A DNA stretch of 64,000 bases from Gordonia asplenii. Lineage in GTDB: Bacteria > Actinomycetota > Actinomycetes > Mycobacteriales > Mycobacteriaceae. The notes under the pieces are model-generated. The model was not told where the DNA came from, did no database searches, and worked only from the letters and a program-made list of their open reading frames with translations. Below, piece after piece: positions 9,522-17,740 of the stretch (position 1 is the stretch's first letter; every line of letters starts with the position of its first letter). Made by a program: the position numbers and the translations under genes. The stretch is taken from positions 62,001-126,000 of the forward strand of contig NZ_JABBNB010000005.1 in the NCBI RefSeq assembly GCF_012933505.1, read 5' to 3'.

Positions 9522-9895
9522 CCTGGCCGGGGTGCCGAGGTGGCGGATTGGCGGGGTGACTATCTCGCGTCGGATTGTCGTGTCGGTGGGTTGGCGAGGC
9601 GGGTTGGCGAGGTGACCATCTCGCGTCGGATTGTCGTGTCGGTGGGTTGGCGAGGCGGGTTGGCGAGGTGACCATCTCGCGTCGGATTGTCGTGTCGGTG
9701 GGTTGGTGTGGCGGATTGGCGAGGTGACCATCTCGCTCCCCGAGTGCCGAAGCGAGGCACGAGCTTCGGTGTAACGAGGGGTAGGTGAGACGAAGAACCC
9801 AAGTCGACCCGAAACACCGTGCGGGGCGGTGTATTTGACCATCGGAGCGAGGTCTCGACTCGGCTTCGCCTCGCTAGGCGGGACGCCGCCCGCCG
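9522..9895. other. Gene-free convergent intergenic region
   Basis: This 374-bp stretch lies between the ends of the ROK gene and otsB. It holds 56-bp tandem direct repeats (listed separately) and, at about 9740-9890, short inverted segments rich in CGA/GCGAG words. A similar word pattern recurs near 12,405-12,435, which suggests a chromosomal extragenic repeat family. Apparent ORFs here change frame with each 56-bp unit and are not credible genes. Confidence 0.7.
9556..9737. repeat. 56-bp tandem direct repeat, three full copies and one partial
   Basis: Units start at 9556, 9612 and 9668 and begin GTGAC(C/T)ATCTCGCGTCGG. A partial fourth unit begins at 9724. Copies 1 and 2 differ by one base; copy 3 has several changes in its second half. 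Because 56 is not a multiple of three, the repeats do not encode a periodic protein. There are no unique spacers between units. Confidence 0.9.
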
Positions 9896-10663
9896 TCACG
9901 TACGCAGCTGTGCGAGCGTCTGCAAAACCGTTGCCACGTCATCGGTTCCGGCGACGCGGTACTGCGCGCGGGTGTCGCCGTCGCCGACCTTGATGCTCAC
10001 ATCGGCGTCGGGCCGCAGGTGGGCGAAGGCCTTCTCGTCGGTGACGTCGTCGCCGAGGTAGAGCACGGCGTCGGCGTCGAATCTGCTTCGCAGCGTGTCC
10101 AACGCGATGCCCTTGCTGGTGTCGATGACCGCCAGTTCGATGACGGCTTTGCCCTCGGTGGTGTGCACGCCGGGCCACCGCGCCGGACCCGAGCGCGCCG
10201 CGGCCAGCGCGGCCCGCGCGTCGTCGGGGGCGGCGTTGCGCACGTGCAGGGTGGTGCTGGCCGGTTTCACCTCTACCGTGACGCCGTCGAATCGTGTTGC
10301 GAGTGCATGGAATTCGTCGATGATCCGATTGAGTCGAGCGGTGTCTGCGGCGGTGATCGGGACACTGAACCCGGCGTCGAACTCGCTGCCGTGACTGCCG
10401 ATGAGGGTCACCGAATCGCTGAGCCCGGACAGACCGCGCAGGTCGGCGAGTGCGCGCCCGGACACCACCGCCGCGAGCGTGTGCGGTGCGGTGGCAAGGA
10501 TTTCGATGGCCGTCGTCGACGCCGGGTTGGGTACGGCATCTTGTGGGCGCGACACGATCGGCGCCACGCAGCCGTCGTAGTCACAGGCCACGACGAGGCG
10601 CTTCGAGGCGCACACGCGGGCCAGGGCAGCGGCGAGATCGTCGGGGATACCGTTGCTGCTCAA
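9896..10663 (-). CDS. otsB: Trehalose-6-phosphate phosphatase
   Basis: A 255-residue HAD-superfamily phosphatase that removes phosphate from trehalose-6-phosphate to yield trehalose. Motif I is 'VVACDYDGCVAPI' (nucleophile Asp, acid/base Asp), motif II lies in 'AAVVSGRALADL', and motif IV is 'VLYLGDDVTDEKAF' (metal-binding Asp residues). It lies 6 nt downstream of otsA and completes the OtsAB pathway. Trehalose is both a stress solute and the carrier for mycolic acids in this group. Confidence 0.93.
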   Translation of the reverse strand: MSSNGIPDDLAAALARVCASKRLVVACDYDGCVAPIVSRPQDAVPNPASTTAIEILATAPHTLAAVVSGRALADLRGLSGLSDSVTLIGSHGSEFDAGFSVPITAADTARLNRIIDEFHALATRFDGVTVEVKPASTTLHVRNAAPDDARAALAAARSGPARWPGVHTTEGKAVIELAVIDTSKGIALDTLRSRFDADAVLYLGDDVTDEKAFAHLRPDADVSIKVGDGDTRAQYRVAGTDDVATVLQTLAQLRT

Positions 10664-10669
10664 GCGTTT

Positions 10670-12196
10670 TCAGCCTTCCGGAGCGTCGTCGTCGAGTTGG
10701 TGCGCAGCGGGAGCGAGGGTGCGGTCGACGCCGGGGATGGTCGACTGACTCTCGGCGAGCGTCGTCAGGAAGCTGTTGGCCCACCGCTCGACGTCGTGGG
10801 TGAGAACCTGTCGGCGCAGCGCGCGCATCCGGAGTCGACCGTGCTCGGGATCCTGGTCGACGGCGGCGGCGATGGAGTCCTTCACGCCGTCGAGGTCGTA
10901 CGGGTTCGACAGATATGCTGAGCGCAATTCGGCTGCGGCGCCGGTGAATTCGCTCAGCACCAACGCACCGCCGAGGTCACTGCGGCAGGCGACGTACTCC
11001 TTGGCGACCAAGTTCATGCCGTCGCGCAGCGGTGTCACGAGCATGACGTCGGCGGCGACGAAGAACGCCACCAGCTCCTCCCGCGGCACCGGCCGATGCA
11101 GGTACTCGATCACCGGGTGCCCGACGCGGCCGTAGCGTCCGTTGATATTGCCGACGAGTTGTTCGATGCCGGCCCGCATCGCGATGTAGGAGTCGACACG
11201 TTCGCGGCTCGGCGTCGCGATCTGAACCATCGCGATCTTCGCGGGGTCGAGTCGGTCCTCGTCGAGCAGCTCCGACAACGCTTTGAGGCGCACATCGATG
11301 CCCTTGGTGTAGTCGAGCCGGTCGACGCCGAGCAGCACCGTCGTCGGACTGCCGAGTTCGCGCCGGATCTCCGCTGCGCGGGCGCGCACCGACCTCGACC
11401 TCGCCAGCGCGTTGAGCGATTCGGAATCGATCGAGATGGGAAAGGCGCCCACGCGGACCGTGCGGAAACCCACCTGCACCAGGCCGAACTTGGACCGCAC
11501 GCCGATGCTTCCCTTGGAGACCGCGTGGCCGGCGAGGCGTCGGGCGAGGTACAGGAAGTTCTGCGCGCCGCCGGGCAGGTGGAAACCGATCAGGTCGGCG
11601 CCGAGCAGTCCTTCGACGATCTCGGTGCGCCACGGCATCTGCATGAACAGTTCCACCGGCGGGAACGGGATGTGCAGGAAGAAGCCGATCCGCAGGTCGG
11701 GGCGCAGCATCCGCAGCATCTTGGGAACGAGCTGCAGCTGGTAGTCCTGAATCCAGACGATGGCGCCCTCCGCGGCCGCCTTCGACGCCGCCTGGGCGAA
11801 GCGTCGATTGACTTCGACGTAGGTGTTCCACCACTCGCGGTGATACTCGGGTTTCACGATGACGTCGTGGTAGAGCGGCCAGAGGGTCGCGTTGGAGAAT
11901 CCCTCGTAGTACTCGGCGATCTCGCTGGTGCTCAGCGGCACCGCGTGGATGTCGATGCCCTCGATGTCGGGGTTGTCGTCGGAGTCGGGAACACCGGACC
12001 AGCCGACCCACGCCCCGGTATGCGACTGCAGAATCGGTTCCAGCGCCGTGACCAGGCCGCCGGGGCTGCGTTTCCAGGCCACGGTGCCGTCGGGCAGTAC
12101 TTCCTTGTCGACCGGGAGTCGGTTGGCGACCACCACGAAGTCGGCGGTGCGGGCGTCGTCGGTGCAGTCGTGACCTGTGCCACTGGAAACAGTCAT
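10670..12196 (-). CDS. otsA: Trehalose-6-phosphate synthase
   Basis: A 508-residue GT20 glycosyltransferase that joins a nucleotide-activated glucose to glucose-6-phosphate. Visible features include '[13 protein letters not shown]', '[14 protein letters not shown]', '[16 protein letters not shown]', '[10 protein letters not shown]', '[11 protein letters not shown]' and '[16 protein letters not shown]', all conserved in OtsA. ATG at 12196 is the family start. It forms an operon with otsB, with a 6-nt gap. Confidence 0.95.
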   Translation of the reverse strand: MTVSSGTGHDCTDDARTADFVVVANRLPVDKEVLPDGTVAWKRSPGGLVTALEPILQSHTGAWVGWSGVPDSDDNPDIEGIDIHAVPLSTSEIAEYYEGFSNATLWPLYHDVIVKPEYHREWWNTYVEVNRRFAQAASKAAAEGAIVWIQDYQLQLVPKMLRMLRPDLRIGFFLHIPFPPVELFMQMPWRTEIVEGLLGADLIGFHLPGGAQNFLYLARRLAGHAVSKGSIGVRSKFGLVQVGFRTVRVGAFPISIDSESLNALARSRSVRARAAEIRRELGSPTTVLLGVDRLDYTKGIDVRLKALSELLDEDRLDPAKIAMVQIATPSRERVDSYIAMRAGIEQLVGNINGRYGRVGHPVIEYLHRPVPREELVAFFVAADVMLVTPLRDGMNLVAKEYVACRSDLGGALVLSEFTGAAAELRSAYLSNPYDLDGVKDSIAAAVDQDPEHGRLRMRALRRQVLTHDVERWANSFLTTLAESQSTIPGVDRTLAPAAHQLDDDAPEG

Positions 12197-12219
12197 TTGA
12201 TTATGGGCGCCGAGTGGAC

Positions 12220-12387
12220 TCAGCTGGCATCGCCGGGGGTGATTCCGAGCATCGAGAACAGCATCCGGCATTCGTCGGCGTCGGTTGCGTATGCTGCGAC
12301 GACACGGCGTGCTGAGCTGGCGGTCTCGTCGGCTACGGGCTCGTCGATGTCGGAGTCGTCGGCGAGGTCGGTCGTCTTCGGAGGCAT
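12220..12387 (-). CDS. Small conserved-looking protein between thrE and otsA
   Basis: A 55-residue acidic protein starting [17 protein letters not shown] and ending [13 protein letters not shown]. The start is ATG at 12387. It is co-oriented with thrE (70 bp upstream) and otsA (23 bp downstream). The C-terminal half ('[19 protein letters not shown]') is predicted helical. Similar short proteins are expected next to otsA in Gordonia relatives, but this was not checked. Function is unknown. Confidence 0.55.
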   Translation of the reverse strand: MPPKTTDLADDSDIDEPVADETASSARRVVAAYATDADECRMLFSMLGITPGDAS

Positions 12388-12457
12388 GGTGTCCTTTGGT
12401 AGCGCTGTGCTGAGCGAGCGTAGCGAGTCGAGGTGAAACGCGGGTCGGAGTCTGATT

Positions 12458-13885
12458 CTACTCGTGCTTTGTACGCTGCATCCACGCTGGCCTCAGGTTC
12501 CAATCGGGCCGGTGTGGGATGTGCGGGCGTCGCAGTGCGCGTGCCACGAACTCGCCGAGGGTGACACCGGCCGCCAGGGCGCAGCCGATGGCGAATGCGC
12601 TGGCCAGCGAGGTGAAGCCGACGAGCGACTGGTCGTTGAGAATGCCGTAGAGACCGGTGTACACGGCCAGACCGGGCAACAGTGGAGTGATCCCCGCAAC
12701 CGCGACGACCAGCGGTGGCGTCAACGCTCTGCGGGCGAGCAGACCACCGAAGAGACCGGTTCCGGTGGCGGCGATGCTGCTGGCGATGATGGCGCCCGCG
12801 GTCAACTGGTTGGCGACCACCACCACCGCGATACCGATCGCTCCGGCCGCCCAGGCCACCGGCAGCGCGCGCAACTCCGCATAGGACGCCAGCGCGAAGG
12901 TCGCCGCGGCGACGCCGCCGGCGATGACGCGCGCCGGAGCGTCGACGAACCCGAAGTCGGTGGTCGCGGTGACGGTGGGCAGATAGATCCCCACCGTCTC
13001 CAGCAGGCGGATCGCCATGCTGACGCCCGCGATGATGCCGCCGGTCATCAACAGCAACTCGAAGAATCGGGCGACGCCGGTGATGGGTGCGCCGGTGATC
13101 GCATCCTCGACCGACCCGACCAGCGACAGGCCGGCCAGCAACACGACCATGCCGGACGCGATGATCTGCGACGGTACGAAGTCGATCCCCAGTGTCGGGG
13201 CGGCGGCGAACATCAGCGCCGCGGGAACCACCGCGATGAATCCGCCGGAGACTTGTTGGAAGAACATCGGCGTGCCGATCCGGTTGAGGAATCGGTTGAC
13301 CACGACGATCACCATCGTCGTCAACAGGGCGATCACGCCCACGACGAATCCACCACCGAGCAACACCGCGACGCTCGACGCCATGACACCCCACGCCAGC
13401 GTCGCGACCCAGTGCGGATACGGATGCGGCGCGGAAACGATCTCGTTGACGATGCGGTGGGCGGTCGCCGGACTCAGCGCCATGTCGCGGATGCGCCGGA
13501 CCAGCCGATCGACCTGAGCGAGCCGGGTGAAGTCCATCGAGCGGTAGTACACCTGCCGCATCGTGCTCACCGGCGGCAGATTGTTGCCGCGGCGGGCGAG
13601 CACCATGATCTTGTTGTAGGTGACGTCGACCTCGACGTTCTCGAGCCCGTAGACACCGGCGACGAACCGGATCTGCTCCTGGGTGTCGATGGCCGCGGTT
13701 CCGGAGTCGAGCAGCACCGCACCGATCTTCGTTGACAGATCGAGGATTTCGGTGATCGCCGCCTCGTCCTCGAAATCGATCGGCTTACGCGGCGACACCA
13801 TGATGCTGCCCGGCTCGATCGTGTCGATCGTCGCTTGGGCGGTACCGATGATGCGGCGCATCGCCTGACCGATATACTTGCGCAC
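12458..13885 (-). CDS. thrE: Threonine/serine exporter, ThrE family
   Basis: A 475-residue membrane transporter. The N-terminal ThrE cytosolic domain (about residues 35-190, 'LSTKIGAVLLDSGTAAIDTQ', 'ENVEVDVTYNKIMVLARRG') is followed by about ten hydrophobic helices, including the C-terminal ThrE_2-like half. The family exports threonine and serine by proton antiport. GTG at 13885 is used; ATG at 13861 or 13801 are possible. The start lies 5 nt from the divergent tRNA-Thr gene. Confidence 0.88.
   Translation of the reverse strand: MRKYIGQAMRRIIGTAQATIDTIEPGSIMVSPRKPIDFEDEAAITEILDLSTKIGAVLLDSGTAAIDTQEQIRFVAGVYGLENVEVDVTYNKIMVLARRGNNLPPVSTMRQVYYRSMDFTRLAQVDRLVRRIRDMALSPATAHRIVNEIVSAPHPYPHWVATLAWGVMASSVAVLLGGGFVVGVIALLTTMVIVVVNRFLNRIGTPMFFQQVSGGFIAVVPAALMFAAAPTLGIDFVPSQIIASGMVVLLAGLSLVGSVEDAITGAPITGVARFFELLLMTGGIIAGVSMAIRLLETVGIYLPTVTATTDFGFVDAPARVIAGGVAAATFALASYAELRALPVAWAAGAIGIAVVVVANQLTAGAIIASSIAATGTGLFGGLLARRALTPPLVVAVAGITPLLPGLAVYTGLYGILNDQSLVGFTSLASAFAIGCALAAGVTLGEFVARALRRPHIPHRPDWNLRPAWMQRTKHE
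13873..13878 (+). promoter_or_regulatory. Candidate -10 box of tRNA-Thr
   Basis: The hexamer TATACT ends 12 nt before the tRNA 5' end, placing a transcription start near 13885. It lies inside the thrE 5' region. No good -35 was seen. Confidence 0.4.
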
Positions 13886-13890
13886 GCAAT

Positions 13891-13962
13891 GCCTCCTTAG
13901 CTCAGTGGTAGAGCACTCGCCTTGTAAGCGAGCGGTCGTCGGTTCAATCCCGACAGGGGGCT
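13891..13962 (+). tRNA. tRNA-Thr (anticodon TGT)
   Basis: This is a complete 72-nt cloverleaf: acceptor GCCTCCT pairs with AGGGGGC, anticodon stem CTCGC/GCGAG encloses the loop CTTGTAA (anticodon TGT at 13923-13925), and the T-loop is GGTTCAATCC. CCA is not encoded. The prophage integrase begins downstream, and the intact tRNA is retained on this side of the insertion. Confidence 0.95.
13925..13962 (+). other. attL: Probable attL core within the 3' half of tRNA-Thr
   Basis: Tyrosine integrases of actinophages usually recombine at tRNA 3' ends, and int lies 182 nt downstream in the expected orientation. The exact core cannot be delimited because no second copy of the tRNA 3' sequence (GGTTCAATCCCGACAGGGGG) was seen up to 64,000. 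The partner attR must therefore lie outside the window. Confidence 0.55.
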
Positions 13963-14144
13963 CAAACGCTTCGGCTGGTCACCTCCGACGACGCTGGCCC
14001 GGTCCATTATGGCAGCTTGACCGAGGTGGACCCGATTCCAGATCGTGTAATCGAAATACGTTGTGCCACACGGGCGTTCGCCGGAAATACTTCGATCGTG
14101 CCATTCCCTGTGAAAGCTGTGACGGAAACGGACGAACGGGGCGC

Positions 14145-14951
14145 ATGATGCATGGCATGAACGAGATAGCAATGTGGATGACCCACCTACACGCGGAAGG
14201 CAAAGCCAACCGCACCATCAAGGATCGCCGGATCGTATTGACCCGGTTCGCAACGGATTTGGGGCGACCGATCATCAACGCGACAACCGAAGACATCGCG
14301 GAGTGGCTGGGTCGAGACGACCTGTCCCCGGTCACCCGCAGCGTCTACCACTCGATGCTCAAGAACTTCTACGCGTGGGCCATCGCTACAGGTCGCCGCG
14401 ACGACAATCCCATCCTGCCCATCCGGCCGGCAAAGCGCCCGCGCCGGCAGCCGCGCCCCATCACCATCGAACAGTTCAAGCGGCTCACCGCGACCACCGA
14501 CGTACAGCTGCGCGCCATGGTGCTACTCGGTTCGCTCCAGGGATTCCGCGTCCACGAGATCGCGCGCTTCCACGCCCGCCATCTGGATCCAGAGGCACGC
14601 ACCATCGAGGTGACCGGCAAGGGCGGGGCAACCTACATCCTTCCTGTCCATGACGCCATCTTGGCCATCGCCCACCGTATGCCCAAGGGCTACTGGTTCC
14701 CGTCCCAGCGGGCTGTGCACATCGGAGGCCGCACGGTCACCCAGCGGCTGCGCCTACACATGATCGCCCAGCGCGTCCCGGGGACACCGCACTGTCTGCG
14801 TCACTTCTACGGCACCGAACTCGTGGCTGGAGGAGCGGACCTACGCGTGGCCCAGGAGCTGCTGCGCCACGCGTCCCTCCAGACCACGGCGATCTACGTG
14901 GCTACGACGGACGACCGCAAGCGCGCGGCGATCGACAGGCTGGCGGCATGA
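14145..14951 (+). CDS. int: Phage tyrosine integrase
   Basis: A 268-residue tyrosine recombinase. Residues 1-90 form the core-binding SAM-like domain. The catalytic set is complete: Arg135 ('GFRVHEI'), Lys159 ('TGKGGAT'), His216-x-x-Arg219 ('HCLRHFYGTEL'), His242 ('LLRHASLQ') and nucleophile Tyr251 ('TTAIYVATTD'). ATG at 14145 is chosen, with 14148 and 14157 possible; further upstream the frame reads through the tRNA. The protein is short because the N-terminal arm-binding domain is minimal or absent. It overlaps the next gene by 4 nt. Confidence 0.92.
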   Translation: MMHGMNEIAMWMTHLHAEGKANRTIKDRRIVLTRFATDLGRPIINATTEDIAEWLGRDDLSPVTRSVYHSMLKNFYAWAIATGRRDDNPILPIRPAKRPRRQPRPITIEQFKRLTATTDVQLRAMVLLGSLQGFRVHEIARFHARHLDPEARTIEVTGKGGATYILPVHDAILAIAHRMPKGYWFPSQRAVHIGGRTVTQRLRLHMIAQRVPGTPHCLRHFYGTELVAGGADLRVAQELLRHASLQTTAIYVATTDDRKRAAIDRLAA

Positions 14952-15199
14952 CTGAGACCGCGCCGATCGTCAACTGGGTTCCGACTCGCGACTTCCGCCG
15001 GGCCTGCGCTGTGTGCCAGTGGTGTGACAGCCGATCACTGCCCATCCCGGTCGGCGCTGACGGCCGCCCGTTCTTCCTGGGTGTGGGTGGCCAAGGATGG
15101 CTGGAATCGCCCTACCCGATCAGTCACCAGCACGCCGACGGATCACGCGGAAGCAAGTACACCTGCCCCGCGTGTGCGCAGCTGTGCGCGACGACGTAG
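14948..15199 (+). CDS. Small zinc-ribbon-like phage protein
   Basis: An 83-residue protein with two cysteine knuckles, 'CAVCQWC' near residue 20 and 'CPACAQLC' near the C-terminus, which suggests a structural zinc site. Its start overlaps the int stop (ATGA), so it is translationally coupled to the integrase. A recombination-accessory role is possible from position only. Confidence 0.6.
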   Translation: MTETAPIVNWVPTRDFRRACAVCQWCDSRSLPIPVGADGRPFFLGVGGQGWLESPYPISHQHADGSRGSKYTCPACAQLCATT

Positions 15200-15205
15200 G
15201 CCCCG

Positions 15206-15595
15206 TTAGGCCCAGCAGGTCACCGAAGCGCCGCGCCCATTGACGCGGCGCTCAGCCTTCATCACCCCGTTGACGTACACGCGGCACGCGGCGAACGAAC
15301 CGTACGACCAGAACTCCACGCTCTTGAGCTGGACGCTGGTGTCCGATACCACCGTCGCGTCGCCCCAGTAGTTGCCGTCCGTGGTGCGCAACGGCAGGTG
15401 AGCGTGCCGGAAGACCTTCATCCGATTGTTGCCGTCGTAGTACTTCATGACCCAGTTGTCCGAGACGCTGGAGAACACCTGGTACCGGATCACATCCCCC
15501 ACGTAGGCGTGGCCCACTCCCGGCGACACCGCAACCCCCAGGGCTGCCGCAACACACACCACCGCCGAAACCACTGCCATCTTGATTGTCCTCAT
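15206..15595 (-). CDS. Secreted MmpS-like protein, probable lysogenic moron
   Basis: A 129-residue protein with a clear Sec signal ('MAVVSAVVCVAAALGVAV', cleavage after 'GHA') and a mature domain resembling the MmpS family beta-sandwich: 'IRYQVFSSV', 'MKYYDGNN', 'LPLRTTDG' and a C-terminal 'CRVYVNGVMKAERRVNGRG'. Mycobacterial MmpS proteins partner with MmpL lipid transporters at the envelope. It stands alone and leftward beside int, typical of genes expressed in the lysogen. ATG at 15595 sits directly before the signal peptide. No MmpL is nearby. Confidence 0.6.
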   Translation of the reverse strand: MRTIKMAVVSAVVCVAAALGVAVSPGVGHAYVGDVIRYQVFSSVSDNWVMKYYDGNNRMKVFRHAHLPLRTTDGNYWGDATVVSDTSVQLKSVEFWSYGSFAACRVYVNGVMKAERRVNGRGASVTCWA

Positions 15596-15652
15596 AGCTG
15601 ACGATTCTGACATTCCGACCAGCACAGCCCCAAGTCAGCCGTTCGTACTAAC

Positions 15653-15685
15653 GAGGCCCGGCCACCACACGGGTGACCGGGCCTC
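15653..15685 (-). terminator. Hairpin after the serine-recombinase-like gene
   Basis: The arms GAGGCCCGG and CCGGGCCTC enclose a 15-nt loop. It lies 32 nt beyond the leftward gene ending at 15718 and just upstream of the MmpS-like gene. No strong U-tract follows. Confidence 0.4.
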
Positions 15686-15717
15686 AATTCTGTTCCCGAA
15701 ACTTGAATACCTGCACG

Positions 15718-16632
15718 TCAACGCCAGAAGAACGTCAACCTGTCCTGGACCGGATCAGACCGAACCCGCTTCGCCTTCTTCGGTGCGACCGTCACATGAT
15801 CCAGCACGATCCCCACCACCTCCCGCCGCGCGGAAATCGGGGCCTCATCCCACCACCTAGCCACATCCCGCACCGACGGCTCCGGCAACGCATTCAACGC
15901 CCGAGCTGCCTCCAACTCCCGGCGCGCTGCCTCCAACTCCTCATCCGCCCGCACCGTCCCCACCTGCACCTGCTCACGCGACAACCCCAGTGTCACAAAG
16001 TCCTCCACCAACTCCCGCTTCCGCTGCTCCAACCCCTCGATCCGCTCCGTCAGCGCGGCCGGAGACTCATTGACCGCGGCCGCCAACCCCGCCCGCCACC
16101 CCGCATCAGCCAACCGCGCCAACACCCCAGCCTCCACACGCGGCTCCACCGATCGCGCCACAATCGTCAACCCACACCCCCCAGCATTCACGGAGCACAC
16201 ATAGTCCGGGCGCCCGGCAGCCGACAAGTAATGCATCGACCGGCCACACCGGCCACACCGCACACCCCCAGACCCCACCAGCCGCTGCCCCGACCTGCCC
16301 TTCGGAGCAAACCGCTGCCGCTCCGGATCCTCCAACACCCCCACCAACTTCCGCCACGTCGACACCGCCAAGATCGCCTCCACCTCCGACCGCACCACCC
16401 GACCATCCACACCCCGCCGACGCCCAGCCACACGCGGATTCACCAACACCCGACGAATCACCTGCGGACTCCACCCCCGCCCCGACACCGTCAACACACC
16501 CCGACCATTCAAATCAGCAGCCAACGCACGCAACGCCTCACCAGCAAGAACCCGCTCCGCCAACTCCTCAATCACCGCAGCCTCCGACCCCACCACAGAC
16601 ACCCCATCCTCCGACCACCCATAAGCACGCAT
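15718..16632 (-). CDS. Serine-recombinase-like DNA-binding protein without catalytic domain
   Basis: 304 residues. The protein starts exactly where the 'recombinase' domain (Pfam PF07508 type) of large serine recombinases begins: 'MRAYGWSEDG', then 'LRALAADLNGRGVLTVSGRG'. A zinc ribbon follows ('CGRCGRSMHYL' to 'CSVNAGGCG', about residues 125-155), then a coiled coil (about 190-245). The whole N-terminal resolvase domain with the nucleophilic serine is missing, and the 136 bp upstream cannot hold it. It may bind DNA without recombining it. It is divergent from the early operon across a 19-bp palindrome, the usual position of a phage repressor. Codon use is extremely G-rich. Confidence 0.65.
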   Translation of the reverse strand: MRAYGWSEDGVSVVGSEAAVIEELAERVLAGEALRALAADLNGRGVLTVSGRGWSPQVIRRVLVNPRVAGRRRGVDGRVVRSEVEAILAVSTWRKLVGVLEDPERQRFAPKGRSGQRLVGSGGVRCGRCGRSMHYLSAAGRPDYVCSVNAGGCGLTIVARSVEPRVEAGVLARLADAGWRAGLAAAVNESPAALTERIEGLEQRKRELVEDFVTLGLSREQVQVGTVRADEELEAARRELEAARALNALPEPSVRDVARWWDEAPISARREVVGIVLDHVTVAPKKAKRVRSDPVQDRLTFFWR

Positions 16633-16754
16633 AAAACACACGCTACAACACACACCAAACGAAACAATCACCGAAACCAGCCACCACCAGCACAAACCCG
16701 GAAACCAAAAAACCCGAAAATCTGGGGGAGGCGCGACCAAAACACGAAACACAT

Positions 16755-16773
16755 GACACAATGCCACTGTGAC
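16755..16773. promoter_or_regulatory. Palindromic operator-like site 1
   Basis: GACACAATG C CACTGTGAC: two 9-bp arms around one base, matching the repeated prophage palindrome. It overlaps the GTG start of the first early gene (16769) and lies in the divergent gap with the recombinase-like gene. Confidence 0.65.
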
Positions 16774-16981
16774 CCCACTGGAAAACCCCACCACCGGACG
16801 CATCGTCCACTACATCTCAGGCGACGGCACCGGACCACACGCAGCCCTAGTCATCAGAGGCAGCCTCTGCCCTGACCTCCAGGTGTTCCGCGATGACGGC
16901 ACCATCGAGCACCACCACAGAGTGCCACCGTTCAACGGGGCACCACTGAGCTGGAAGTGGCCTGAGCGGAGTGACCGGTGA
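16769..16981 (+). CDS. Small protein at the head of the early operon
   Basis: A 70-residue protein rich in Gly, His and Pro with no recognised domain ('RIVHYISGDGTGPHAALVI' looks like two beta strands). The GTG start lies inside palindrome 1, so the transcript may be leaderless or very short-leadered. A repressor bound there would cover both promoter and start. The stop overlaps the next gene by 4 nt. Confidence 0.5.
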   Translation: MTPLENPTTGRIVHYISGDGTGPHAALVIRGSLCPDLQVFRDDGTIEHHHRVPPFNGAPLSWKWPERSDR

Positions 16982-17577
16982 CGCGGTTCGTGGGCACCGA
17001 GACCGTGCCCCTCGCTGACCTCCACCCACACCCCGACAACGTCAACAGTGGTGACCCCGACGCGATCGCCGAGAGCCTGGCCCAGTTCTCCCAGTACCGC
17101 AGTATCGTCGCCGCCCACATCACCGATGGCCCCGACCGGCTGACGATCCTTGCCGGCCACCATGTCGTCCAGGCCGCGGCACTGCTCGGCTGGGAGACGC
17201 TGCGCGCTGATGTTCTTGAGGATGTCGACGCGGACACTGCCAAGCGAATCATGCTGGCAGACAACAAACTCCCTGACCTGGGTGACGGTATCGACACCGC
17301 CGCCCTGCTCGATCTCCTCGAGGATGGGCTGGACCTGGCGGGTACCGGCTACACCGACCAGGATCTGGCGGCGCTGCGTGACCTGCACGACCAGGACCTG
17401 TGGACCCCAGACGATGCGGGGGATCAGGGTGATGGGTCCGGGGAGCTGGACCCCAAGATCTCAATGCGGGTGCCGGCCAACGTGTTCGACGCGTGGCGGC
17501 GACTACTGGACCGGTATGAGGGTGACGACGACCTGACCAAGCTGTGCTCCCTGCTACGTGGGGAGGACCTGCTGTGA
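16978..17577 (+). CDS. ParB/sulfiredoxin-like domain protein
   Basis: A 199-residue protein with an N-terminal ParB-like nuclease domain: 'VPLADLHPHPDNVN', 'AIAESLAQFSQYRSIVA', 'LTILAGHHVVQAAALLGW' and 'AKRIMLADNKLPDLG'. The usual G-H-x-R motif reads GHHV, so a key Arg is replaced. ParB-like proteins are often encoded beside phage DNA-modification genes, and here the gene heads the 7-deazaguanine operon. No HTH domain is present, so it is unlikely to be a partition protein. Confidence 0.75.
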   Translation: MTRFVGTETVPLADLHPHPDNVNSGDPDAIAESLAQFSQYRSIVAAHITDGPDRLTILAGHHVVQAAALLGWETLRADVLEDVDADTAKRIMLADNKLPDLGDGIDTAALLDLLEDGLDLAGTGYTDQDLAALRDLHDQDLWTPDDAGDQGDGSGELDPKISMRVPANVFDAWRRLLDRYEGDDDLTKLCSLLRGEDLL

Positions 17578-17642
17578 CGACCTGCGGTTATTCGGGTGCG
17601 AGCTGCAACGATGCAGCATTCCAACTCGGCGGTAACTTCTGA
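17574..17642 (+). CDS. Micro-ORF (22 residues)
   Basis: GTG at 17574 overlaps the ParB-like stop, and the product (MTTCGYSGASCNDAAFQLGG, then Asn-Phe) ends in TGA overlapping the next ATG. The chain of 1- to 4-nt overlaps supports translation, but the peptide is tiny and unrecognised. It may act only to couple ribosomes to the following gene. Confidence 0.3.
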   Translation: MTTCGYSGASCNDAAFQLGGNF

Positions 17643-17740
17643 TGTGGCGGCTGGATGCGATCGTGTCTGCCGCAGTGGGATTCGCGGTCGGCGTCGCCAT
17701 CGTCGCAGCCGTCATCGCGCGACAGTTCGACCGCACATGA
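17642..17740 (+). CDS. Micro-protein with one transmembrane helix (32 residues)
   Basis: ATG at 17642. The product starts MWRLD and continues with a hydrophobic helix ('AAVGFAVGVAIVAAVI') and a basic/acidic tail 'ARQFDRT'. It overlaps both neighbours by 1-4 nt. No family is recognised. Confidence 0.4.
   Translation: MWRLDAIVSAAVGFAVGVAIVAAVIARQFDRT

Noticed and set aside
9556..9737. 56-bp repeats as a CRISPR array
   Set aside because: The repeats are contiguous with no unique spacers and are not palindromic.
11096..13735. Two long rightward ORFs opposite otsA and thrE
   Set aside because: Both mirror well-supported genes on the other strand and have no recognisable domains; typical high-GC shadow ORFs.
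13878..14144. N-terminal extension of the integrase frame through the tRNA gene
   Set aside because: The first 89 codons translate tRNA and attachment-site sequence; no ribosome site, and the integrase fold begins at 14145.
15673..16875. 400-codon rightward ORF rich in Pro, His and Arg
   Set aside because: It is the antisense of the serine-recombinase-like gene and arises from the strong strand composition bias.
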